Below are positions 1 to 6,015 of a stretch of DNA of 15,320 nt, in pieces. The translations under genes and the position numbers were made by a program. Source of the DNA: Pseudohongiella sp. (lineage in GTDB: Bacteria > Pseudomonadota > Gammaproteobacteria > Pseudomonadales > Pseudohongiellaceae); contig JAUSPW010000351.1 in NCBI GenBank assembly GCA_030652635.1, positions 1-15,320 of the forward strand. Reading direction: 5' to 3'. The notes below the pieces were generated by a model that saw nothing but the letters and a program-made list of their open reading frames with translations, was not told the DNA's origin and ran no database searches. Within the stretch, counting starts at the first letter, position 1, and each line of letters begins with the position of its first letter.

Positions 1-1
1 G

Positions 2-946
2 CGCCAGAACCTGGAGTTGCTTGCCACCACGCTTGAAGAAGGGCTGGGCCTGAATGAGCGTCGCGGTGTATTCAGCCCGAGAGCGGGTGATATCCGTGGG
101 CGCTATCTGCAAGGCCACGGTGTTGTGCTGGAAGTAACTCATAATTGGCAAGCGCGAGATATTCCGGCTCTGGATTCGTTTAGCCAGTCTCTCGGTCAAT
201 TAAGCAGTCAGCTGGATGGGCTGATTTTGCAGGGCGTAGTTCAGCGCCCCGACTTTGAAGCCATGCGTGACCAACTGGCACTCTCCATGAGATCAGATCA
301 AGTGGCAGTTTTTTATCGTGATGTCATGCAGCAAATTGCAGCCATGCAGGAAATTCCTGCCATTGAACGCGGTTTGGTGGCGGCGGTAAGCTCCATGCAG
401 ACCTTGCAGTCGATGGGGCAGCTGGATGACAGCACTCGACAAGCAATCAGTAATGAAATCGAGACCTTGCGCGAGGAACTTGATCGACATTTGCAGACAC
501 TGGGGACATTGAGAGAGCAGATTCGACAACAGGCGCTTGTGACGGAGTCAATCCCTGATCAAGATACGCAGGCTCGATGGCTGGAAGTGCGAGAGCAGTT
601 GAGTCAGGACTTGCAATCGATTCAGTCTCGTCTTGGTCAGCAAGTGGAACTGTTACAACAGCGTCGATTGTTGGCAGAGCAGTCGAATCGTGAACAGGCA
701 GAACGCGTGTTGGTATTGTTTCAGACGAGGTTATTTGAACTGTTGTGTGACTACGGTGCCGGGCTGCGAGGTTTGCCAGCTCAAGAGTTTGTCAATATTG
801 TCTTGGTCGGGGCTGGAGATTTGATGCCCGACAATGTCAGACGAGACATTGTTTACCAAATTGACAAAGATGCATTGATGGCATGTCAGCAGGGCAGGTT
901 GACATCTTCTGAATTACAGAGTGCAGCCTCACGCTATCTGTATTAG
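2..946 (+). CDS. Hypothetical coiled-coil protein, 5'-truncated by window edge
   Basis: The reading frame is open from the first complete codon to a TAG stop at 944-946, giving 314 residues without the true N-terminus. A TTG at 17 could start translation, but the frame continues upstream without a stop, so I treat the gene as partial. The N-terminal part contains a short beta-rich segment (GRYLQGHGVVLEV, about residues 34-46). The middle, about residues 95-235, is rich in Gln, Glu, Leu and Arg with heptad-like spacing and probably forms a long coiled coil. The C-terminal 70 residues look globular (LCDYGAGLRGLPAQEFVNIV, then a DNVRRDIVYQID segment). No catalytic motif is evident and I do not recognise the family. 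A periplasmic or envelope location is possible, but the region that would hold a signal peptide is outside the window. A gap of 224 bases separates it from the next gene. Confidence 0.75.
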   Translation, partial: RQNLELLATTLEEGLGLNERRGVFSPRAGDIRGRYLQGHGVVLEVTHNWQARDIPALDSFSQSLGQLSSQLDGLILQGVVQRPDFEAMRDQLALSMRSDQVAVFYRDVMQQIAAMQEIPAIERGLVAAVSSMQTLQSMGQLDDSTRQAISNEIETLREELDRHLQTLGTLREQIRQQALVTESIPDQDTQARWLEVREQLSQDLQSIQSRLGQQVELLQQRRLLAEQSNREQAERVLVLFQTRLFELLCDYGAGLRGLPAQEFVNIVLVGAGDLMPDNVRRDIVYQIDKDALMACQQGRLTSSELQSAASRYLY

Positions 947-1004
947 TCATTTAGCGCATCCCCTCTAAAACCTGTGTAGTTTTGTATGGCTGAATGGTAC
1001 TAAT

Positions 1005-1018
1005 GCGCCTGTGGGCGC
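1005..1018 (+). other. Short GC-rich hairpin after the coiled-coil gene
   Basis: GCGCC at 1005-1009 pairs with GGCGC at 1014-1018 around the loop TGTG. It lies 59 bases after the stop codon of the upstream gene. It is not followed by a T-run, so it is at best a weak or factor-dependent terminator, or a transcript 3'-end stabiliser. Confidence 0.3.
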
Positions 1019-1092
1019 TGTTAAGGCTGCCTTTAATCTTATAGAATGCAGGCGAGTTGCCGCGATCAGTTTTCACGATTTTGCTGAATCGA

Positions 1093-1120
1093 TTGCTGTG
1101 AAAGATGTCGAATTGATAAT
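1093..1120 (+). promoter_or_regulatory. Candidate sigma70 promoter for the zinc-ribbon gene
   Basis: TTGCTG at 1093-1098 and GATAAT at 1115-1120 are separated by 16 bases, a plausible -35/-10 pair. It would start transcripts roughly 40-45 bases before the ATG at 1171. The -10 box matches consensus at five of six positions, the -35 at about half. An alternative -10-like sequence (TATAGAAT, 1040-1047) lies further upstream without a good -35. Confidence 0.3.
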
Positions 1121-1170
1121 AACAAGCCGGGTACTGCGCACTTTGGTTGTAGTGCCGCAAGGAGATAAAG

Positions 1171-1560
1171 ATGGATTGTCCCAAATGTAATGCAAAGATG
1201 AATGAACGATCAGTGGAAGTACTGCATGGTACAGTTGTGATCGATCAGTGCTCAGGTTGTCAGGGTCTTTGGTTTGACAATGGTGAAGCAGAGCAGCTTA
1301 AAGAGTCCTGGATGTCAGATTTTCTTGACAGTGGCGATCCGCGAATAGGCAAGACCTACAACCGAGTCCGTGATATCCAGTGCCCGCGATGTCAAAAGCC
1401 CATGCAAAAGGTGAATGACTCCCGTCAACCTCATCTTGAGTATGAGGCCTGTGCAGAACATGGCATGTTTATGGATGCCGGTGAGTTCACCGACTACAAA
1501 CACGAAACACTGATGGATATATTCAAAGGGCTGGTAGCCTCTTTGAAGCGTCGTCGCTAA
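1171..1560 (+). CDS. zf-TFIIB (zinc-ribbon) domain protein, two tandem modules
   Basis: This is a small soluble protein of 129 residues. The first module is a canonical zf-TFIIB zinc ribbon: Cys3-x2-Cys6 and Cys27-x2-Cys30, followed by the family hallmark GLWFDNGEAEQL. A second, degenerate copy begins with Cys71-x2-Cys74 and has Cys94-x2-His97 followed by GMFMDAGEF, so one cysteine ligand is replaced by histidine, which can still bind zinc. A basic tail (KRRR) ends the protein. Start choice is firm: AAGGAG at 1159-1164 sits 6 bases before the ATG. The cellular role of these small bacterial zf-TFIIB proteins is not established, and nothing here assigns one. It converges with the PHP gene, with only 7 bases between the two stop codons. 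Confidence 0.85.
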   Translation: MDCPKCNAKMNERSVEVLHGTVVIDQCSGCQGLWFDNGEAEQLKESWMSDFLDSGDPRIGKTYNRVRDIQCPRCQKPMQKVNDSRQPHLEYEACAEHGMFMDAGEFTDYKHETLMDIFKGLVASLKRRR

Positions 1561-1578
1561 TCTTCTCTCACGCGACGA
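1551..1578. terminator. Possible shared terminator hairpin between convergent genes
   Basis: TCGTCGC (1551-1557) is the exact reverse complement of GCGACGA (1572-1578), with a 14-base loop that contains both stop codons of the convergent genes. The stem consists of the last sense codons of each gene. There is no strong T-tract on either side, so intrinsic termination would be weak; the position makes a bidirectional transcript end plausible. Confidence 0.3.
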
Positions 1579-2443
1579 TAGGTTGCACTGCTGGCGCATT
1601 GGCTGGCAGCGCGACATTCCAGCGCGGGTGATACCAGATTGCCCGGGCTGCGCAGCTTGGCGGCAATTGCCGGATCTTGCCTAAATCCATCCAGGTGTTT
1701 GAAGGGGTGTGAAAGTCTGATCCTACCGACGCCCAAAGTCCCGCCTGCAATGTATGTTCAGCCAGTGCAGACATTTTTTCAGGATGCAGATTCGAGTAGC
1801 TGACTTCAATTGCATCGCCGCCTGCCTCAGCAAATACACTGATCAGACGTTTTAGTCTCGCGCGGTTGAAGTCATAACGATCCGGATGCGCAAGTACGGT
1901 CAAGCCGCCCGCTTGTCGCAAAATCTGAGTTGCATGTTGCAGGTCGCACCAAGGAATGCTGGTCTGAAAGCGACCACGTTTGCCTAGGTATTTGCTGAAT
2001 GCCAGCTGTTTTGAACCGACATAACCTGCTTTGACCATGTACTCTGCTATGTGCGTTCTGCCGACTGACTCACATGGCAATTGTTGCAGGTAGTTGGATA
2101 AGCCCGGCATACCTGCTTTTTCCATCTGCATGCCAAGATTGTCCGCTCGCGACCATCTGAGTTGTTGTTGCTGCACCAAAAGGCTAGTCAGGGCGGTATT
2201 TTCCAGGTCAAATAATAGGCCGACCAAGTGTACTTCGCGCTCCTCCCAGTTAGTAGAAATCTCAACTCCAGTAAGTAGTTGAAAGTCATTGTTAACAAAC
2301 GTCTTGAGTGCGAAGTGGGCAGCGATACTGTCGTGGTCTGTGATCGCCAGTTGGTGGATACCCAGTTGTACCGCGCGCTCGGCAAGCGCCAGTGGACTGA
2401 GATCACCGTCTGATAACCATGTATGTGAGTGCAGATCTATCAT
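1568..2443 (-). CDS. rnm: PHP-domain phosphoesterase, RNase AM / 3',5'-nucleoside bisphosphate phosphatase family
   Basis: The 291-residue product matches the length and motif set of the E. coli Rnm (YciV, formerly TrpH) family, metal-dependent PHP enzymes that hydrolyse 3',5'-bisphosphonucleotides and trim RNA 5' ends, including maturation of 23S rRNA. The visible PHP metal-site motifs are, in order, His5-Ser-His7 with Asp12-Gly13, Thr35-Asp36-His37-Asp38, Glu61 (GVEIS), His131 (GRTHIAEYM), His186 (LAHPDRY) and Asp243/His245 (GSDFHTP). Together they give a complete PHP site. The ATG at 2441-2443 starts right at the motif MIDLHSH, as usual in the family, although no clear Shine-Dalgarno precedes it. 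In E. coli the gene sits beside trp, so its place beside iscR is local. Which substrate dominates in this organism cannot be seen. Confidence 0.88.
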   Translation of the reverse strand: MIDLHSHTWLSDGDLSPLALAERAVQLGIHQLAITDHDSIAAHFALKTFVNNDFQLLTGVEISTNWEEREVHLVGLLFDLENTALTSLLVQQQQLRWSRADNLGMQMEKAGMPGLSNYLQQLPCESVGRTHIAEYMVKAGYVGSKQLAFSKYLGKRGRFQTSIPWCDLQHATQILRQAGGLTVLAHPDRYDFNRARLKRLISVFAEAGGDAIEVSYSNLHPEKMSALAEHTLQAGLWASVGSDFHTPSNTWMDLGKIRQLPPSCAARAIWYHPRWNVALPANAPAVQPIVA

Positions 2444-2503
2444 GGCAGGCAGACTACGTCAGCAGCTGTTCCGTGTAAACATGCACGTGTTCATCGCAGG
2501 CTA

Positions 2504-2528
2504 ATAGTTGATTAAATTACTGTGGTAT
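2504..2528 (+). promoter_or_regulatory. Type 1 IscR binding site upstream of iscR
   Basis: The 25-base stretch begins ATAGTTGAT, has an A/T-rich centre and ends GTGGTAT. By hand alignment it matches the E. coli type 1 IscR consensus (ATASYYGACTRWWWYAGTCRRSTAT) at 21 of 25 positions. Holo-IscR, the [2Fe-2S] form, recognises this class of site and represses transcription. Here the site covers the -35 hexamer and much of the spacer of the iscR promoter, the correct geometry for autorepression. It also lies 61 bases from the start codon of the divergent PHP gene, so an effect on that gene is possible but not shown. Confidence 0.8.
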
Positions 2529-2536
2529 TTCATAAT
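2508..2536 (+). promoter_or_regulatory. sigma70 promoter of iscR-iscS
   Basis: TTGATT (2508-2513) and CATAAT (2531-2536) are separated by exactly 17 bases and match consensus at four and five positions. Transcription would begin near 2543, giving a leader of about 20 bases. The overlapping IscR operator predicts strong expression when IscR lacks its cluster (iron limitation or oxidative stress) and repression when Fe-S supply is sufficient. Confidence 0.7.
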
Positions 2537-2563
2537 CCCGCACAAATTATGAGGGTATGACAG

Positions 2564-3037
2564 ATGAGACTGACAACAAAAGGGCGCTATGCGGTGACCG
2601 CCATGCTCGATCTTGCCATACATTCGGATCGCGAACCGGTGACACTATCTGATATTTCAGTTCGTCAGGATATTTCCCTGTCGTATCTTGAGCAGCTTTT
2701 TGCGCGCTTGCGGCGCAGTGAGCTCGTGCAAAGTGTTCGCGGACCTGGCGGTGGTTATCGTCTGGGCAAAGACACATCAAAAATTGCGATTGTGGATATC
2801 ATTGACGCTGTGGATGAATCGGTGGATGCCACACGCTGCCAGGGCCATGGAAACTGTCAGCATGGTGAGACCTGCCTGACACACTATCTCTGGGAGGATC
2901 TGAGTCAACAGATTCATGATTTTCTCAAAGGTATCAGTCTGGCAGACCTGATGGCCCGTCAAGAAGTCAGGCGAATTTCAGGGTATCAAGATGAGCGTCG
3001 CGAGTTGATTGTCAGGGATTTACGTCTCTCGTCCTGA
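2564..3037 (+). CDS. iscR: Rrf2-family Fe-S regulator IscR
   Basis: IscR is a [2Fe-2S] transcription factor that senses cluster availability and controls Fe-S biogenesis genes. The 157-residue product begins with the hallmark MRLTTKGRYAVTAMLDLA and carries the Rrf2 winged helix-turn-helix over about residues 1-66, including the wing motif RGPGGGYRL (59-67). Cluster ligands are complete and at E. coli numbering: Cys92, Cys98, Cys104 and His107. The start is supported by GAGG at 2551-2554 at good spacing; an ATG at 2557 is in another frame. The gene has a type 1 IscR site over its promoter and is followed after 15 bases by iscS, so the two are surely cotranscribed. Intact ligands and operator argue that it is a functional sensor even though the usual downstream isc genes are absent. 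Confidence 0.96.
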   Translation: MRLTTKGRYAVTAMLDLAIHSDREPVTLSDISVRQDISLSYLEQLFARLRRSELVQSVRGPGGGYRLGKDTSKIAIVDIIDAVDESVDATRCQGHGNCQHGETCLTHYLWEDLSQQIHDFLKGISLADLMARQEVRRISGYQDERRELIVRDLRLSS

Positions 3038-3052
3038 GTTGTCGGAGTAATC

Positions 3053-4216
3053 ATGCAGTTGCCAATTTATCTTGATTACGCGGCGACAACGCCAGTTGAT
3101 CCCCGCGTTGCAAAACGTATGAGTGAATGTCTGTCGATGGAAGGCGTATTTGGCAATCCGGCCTCGCGCTCCCATATCTATGGCTGGCAGGCCGAGCAGG
3201 AAGTCGAACTTGCCCGGCGTCACGTTGCTGACCTTATCCATTGCGATCCGCGCGAAATTGTCTGGACATCGGGTGCAACTGAGGCAGATAACCTCGCCAT
3301 CAAAGGCGTTGCCGAGTTTCATGCTGACCGCGGACGGCATATTGTTACGTCCTGTATTGAACACAAGGCAGTATTGGACAGTTGTCACTATCTGGAAACT
3401 AAAGGTTTTGAGATCAGTTACCTGAGGCCCAGTTCTAGCGGGCTGATCAGTCCTGAGCAGTTGAGCGAAGCTATTCGCGCGGATACCGTATTAGTCTCGT
3501 TGATGCATGTAAACAACGAGATTGGATCTGCAAATAATCTGGCGGCTTTAGGAGAGGTTACCCGATCACGTCAGGTACTGTTTCATGTGGACGCTGCGCA
3601 AAGTGTCGGTAAGCTCCCGATTGATCTGGCTGCACTGAACGTGGATTTGATGTCGCTATCCGCGCACAAAGTCTACGGGCCTAAAGGTATAGGGGCATTG
3701 TTTGTAAGGCGCGAACCCAGAGTGAATCTGACCGCACAGATACACGGCGGTGGACACGAACGGGGCATGCGCTCAGGCACATTGCCGACACATCAATTGG
3801 TTGGCATGGGTGAGGCTTTTCGACTGGCAGGCGATGTATTACACGATGAGTATGTAAAGGTTGGCCAGCTTCGTGCCCGGTTACTGGATGGTTTAAAAAT
3901 GCTGCCGGGTTGGCAACTGCATGGACATGCAGATCAATGCGCACCCGGAATCATCAATCTGGGTTTTGAGGGAGTAGACGGTGAGTCGTTGTTGATGTCC
4001 TTGCGACAACTTGCGGTTTCTTCTGGCTCCGCCTGTATGTCTGCCACACTTGAACCTTCGTATGTGTTACGTGGCATAGGTATCCCTGATGATATCGCGC
4101 AAAGTGCGTTGAGAGTCTCTCTTGGTCGATTTACCACCGCGGCAGATGTGGACACCGCAGTTGCTGCAATAAGTCAAAACGTACAACAACTTCGCAGGTC
4201 AAGCGCTACTGGCTGA
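3053..4216 (+). CDS. iscS: Cysteine desulfurase IscS, lacking the C-terminal tail
   Basis: This PLP enzyme converts cysteine to alanine and passes a persulfide to Fe-S scaffolds, tRNA-thiolation proteins and other acceptors. Identity is firm: the N-terminus MQLPIYLDYAATTPVDPRV and all key residues fall at E. coli numbers, namely His104 (IEHKAV), Asp180 and Gln183 (HVDAAQS), the PLP-binding Lys206 (SAHKVYGPKG) and the persulfide Cys328 in SSGSACMSATLEPSYVL. The ATG at 3053 has GGAG 5 bases upstream. The protein is 387 residues against 404 in E. coli: it ends just after the last helix (LRRSSATG) and lacks the conserved tail that ends E. coli IscS. No frameshift explains this; the segment after the stop does not resemble the missing tail. 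iscU, iscA, hscBA, fdx and iscX do not follow; ndk does, after 120 bases. SufS and NifS alternatives are excluded by the IscS-type active-site loop. Confidence 0.95.
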   Translation: MQLPIYLDYAATTPVDPRVAKRMSECLSMEGVFGNPASRSHIYGWQAEQEVELARRHVADLIHCDPREIVWTSGATEADNLAIKGVAEFHADRGRHIVTSCIEHKAVLDSCHYLETKGFEISYLRPSSSGLISPEQLSEAIRADTVLVSLMHVNNEIGSANNLAALGEVTRSRQVLFHVDAAQSVGKLPIDLAALNVDLMSLSAHKVYGPKGIGALFVRREPRVNLTAQIHGGGHERGMRSGTLPTHQLVGMGEAFRLAGDVLHDEYVKVGQLRARLLDGLKMLPGWQLHGHADQCAPGIINLGFEGVDGESLLMSLRQLAVSSGSACMSATLEPSYVLRGIGIPDDIAQSALRVSLGRFTTAADVDTAVAAISQNVQQLRRSSATG

Positions 4217-4242
4217 TTAATTCGCTGAAAATGTAGTGATAA

Positions 4243-4259
4243 CGCATCGTTACGGTGCG
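4243..4259 (+). other. Stem-loop between iscS and ndk
   Basis: CGCATCG (4243-4249) pairs with CGGTGCG (4253-4259) around a TTA triloop, with one G-T wobble in the 7-pair stem. It lies 27 bases after the iscS stop. No T-run follows, so it is not a classical intrinsic terminator. It could mark the 3' end of an iscRS transcript or partly separate iscRS from ndk. Confidence 0.35.
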
Positions 4260-4265
4260 CAGCTG

Positions 4266-4295
4266 TAGAATTACCTGACCATAAGCCAGTATAAT
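4266..4295 (+). promoter_or_regulatory. Candidate ndk promoter
   Basis: A perfect TATAAT lies at 4290-4295. The best -35 is weak: TAGAAT at 4266-4271 with an 18-base spacer. The predicted start is near 4302, about 35 bases before the ndk ATG. Independent transcription of ndk and the genes after it would uncouple them from IscR control of iscRS. Confidence 0.45.
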
Positions 4296-4336
4296 GCGCG
4301 CCTTTTTAGACCAGTATCAGGCTTTGGAGCTTAACA

Positions 4337-4765
4337 ATGACTATTGAACGTACCTTATCGATTATCAAACCGGACGCAGTCGGCAAAAACGTGATCGGTG
4401 AGATCTATTCACGATTTGAAAAAGCGGGCCTGCGCATTGTCGCTGCCAAAATGATGCAATTGACTGACGAAACAGCCGGCGGTTTTTATGCTGAGCATAA
4501 AGAACGCGGTTTCTTCAAAGACCTGATTTCGTTTATGACCTCAGGTCCCGTCATTGTCCAAGTATTGGAAGGTGAAAACGCCGTTGCTTTGCACCGCGAC
4601 CTGATGGGCGCAACAAACCCCAAAGATGCAGCGCCCGGCACTATTCGTGCTGATTTTGCAGTGTCCATTGATGCCAATGCTGTTCACGGCTCAGATTCCG
4701 CTACCTCTGCTGCGCGTGAAATTGCTTATTTCTTCAAAAATGATGAGATCTGCGCGCGCAGCTGA
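4337..4765 (+). CDS. ndk: Nucleoside diphosphate kinase
   Basis: Ndk transfers the gamma phosphate of ATP to other (d)NDPs through a phosphohistidine and so balances NTP and dNTP pools in the cytoplasm. The 142-residue product has the usual bacterial length, starts TIERTLSIIKPDAV with the nucleotide-contacting Lys11, and carries the active-site block NAVHGSDS with the phosphorylated His117. Other conserved elements are RGFFKDLISFMTSGPV (57-72) and GATNPKDAAPGTIRADF (91-107). GGAG at 4326-4329 precedes the ATG by 7 bases. In many gammaproteobacteria ndk follows the complete isc operon; here it follows iscS directly. The gene after it, rlmN, starts 30 bases downstream. Confidence 0.97.
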   Translation: MTIERTLSIIKPDAVGKNVIGEIYSRFEKAGLRIVAAKMMQLTDETAGGFYAEHKERGFFKDLISFMTSGPVIVQVLEGENAVALHRDLMGATNPKDAAPGTIRADFAVSIDANAVHGSDSATSAAREIAYFFKNDEICARS

Positions 4766-4795
4766 TTTTAAGCTACCCGTGCCTGGAGTCCGGTG

Positions 4796-6007
4796 ATGAA
4801 CCAGACGGCTGAGAAAACAAACCTGTTGGGAATGAGCCTGCCAATGTTGCAGGCTTATTTTCAATCGATGGGTGAAAAGCCGTTCAGGGCTGTCCAGGTT
4901 ATGAAATGGATACACCAGCGCGGCGTTACTGAATTCACCGCCATGACCGACATCAGTCATAGTCTGCAGCAGAAATTGCAGCTTGTGGCTGAGGTCAAGC
5001 CTCCAAAAATCGTAGAGGAATTTCTCGCGGCGGATGGTTGTTATAAGTGGATCGTTGAAGTCGCCAGTGGCAGCAGGGTCGAGACTGTATTTATTCCTGA
5101 AGCTGATCGTGGGACTCTGTGTATCTCGTCACAAGCAGGTTGCACGCTGGATTGCAGTTTTTGCGCGACGGGTAAACAAGGGTTTAACAGCAACCTGACT
5201 GCAGCAGAAATCATTGGCCAGCTTTGGTGGGCCAATCATCGTCTCGGGGGCTTTGCGCCGGCGCGACCTCATGCGGGTAAAACCACTCGAGCGGTCAGTA
5301 ACGTTGTGATGATGGGTATGGGAGAGCCTTTGCTCAACTTCGATAACGTCATGGCCTCTCTCAGCTTAATGATGGAAGATAATGCGTACGGTTTGTCCAA
5401 ACGGCGTGTCACCATCAGTACGGCGGGTGTTGTACCAGCCATTGATCGTCTGAAAGACTTTACTGATGCGTCATTGGCGGTGTCACTGCACGCGCCTAAC
5501 GATGAGCTACGCAACCAGATAGTGCCGGTGAATCGAAAGTACCCCATACGGGAACTTCTGCGCAGCGTTGCTGACTATATGGCTAGCTTACCTGACAAAC
5601 GCGTGCCGGTTATCGAGTACACGCTGATTTCGGGCGTCAATGATCATAAGCATCTGGCGCATGAATTAGCGGCGCTTTTGCGGGAATTTCCCTGTAAGAT
5701 CAATTTGATCCCGTTTAATCCATTTGCGCAGTCTGATTACCGGCGGCCAAGTAATAATGCGGTGAATAATTTCAGGCAAATTTTGCAGGAAGCCGGCTAT
5801 ACAGTGACGGTCAGAACCACACGGGGCGATGACATCGGTGCTGCTTGTGGCCAACTTGTAGGCGAAGTTGCGGATCAAACTCGACGAAGTGAGCGTTATC
5901 GACGTGCCGCTGCAGATGCGCAAGCCATGGTGCCGGGCAGCAGCCGTACATTTACCAGTGCCGACAATTTAGCAATTTCAGTCGACTCCGCACACCGCAC
6001 CATTTAG
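4796..6007 (+). CDS. rlmN: Dual-specificity 23S rRNA A2503 / tRNA A37 C2-methyltransferase RlmN
   Basis: RlmN is a radical SAM enzyme that methylates C2 of adenine 2503 in 23S rRNA and A37 of some tRNAs through a methylated cysteine intermediate. The radical SAM motif CTLDCSFC gives the [4Fe-4S] ligands Cys116, Cys120 and Cys123. GMGEPLLN (174-181) is the SAM-binding segment. Cys351 in GAACGQL is the methyl-carrying cysteine near the C-terminus. I choose the ATG at 4796 (403 residues) because GGAG at 4785-4788 is 7 bases away; a GTG one codon upstream is possible but too close. About 52 residues follow Cys351, some 20 more than I recall for E. coli, and the extra end is Ser/Thr/Ala-rich without obvious structure. 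rodZ follows after only 8 bases; pilF/pilW, often between the two in pseudomonads, is absent. Confidence 0.95.
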   Translation: MNQTAEKTNLLGMSLPMLQAYFQSMGEKPFRAVQVMKWIHQRGVTEFTAMTDISHSLQQKLQLVAEVKPPKIVEEFLAADGCYKWIVEVASGSRVETVFIPEADRGTLCISSQAGCTLDCSFCATGKQGFNSNLTAAEIIGQLWWANHRLGGFAPARPHAGKTTRAVSNVVMMGMGEPLLNFDNVMASLSLMMEDNAYGLSKRRVTISTAGVVPAIDRLKDFTDASLAVSLHAPNDELRNQIVPVNRKYPIRELLRSVADYMASLPDKRVPVIEYTLISGVNDHKHLAHELAALLREFPCKINLIPFNPFAQSDYRRPSNNAVNNFRQILQEAGYTVTVRTTRGDDIGAACGQLVGEVADQTRRSERYRRAAADAQAMVPGSSRTFTSADNLAISVDSAHRTI

Positions 6008-6015
6008 AACTAACT

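Noticed and set aside
4296..4306. GC-rich run followed by five T (GCGCGCCTTTTT) as an intrinsic terminator before ndk
   Set aside because: There is no matching left arm to form a stem; it lies at the predicted transcription start of ndk.
4217..4336. Possible remnant of iscU or of the IscS tail after the iscS stop
   Set aside because: Reading the three forward frames shows no stretch resembling IscU or the missing IscS C-terminus.
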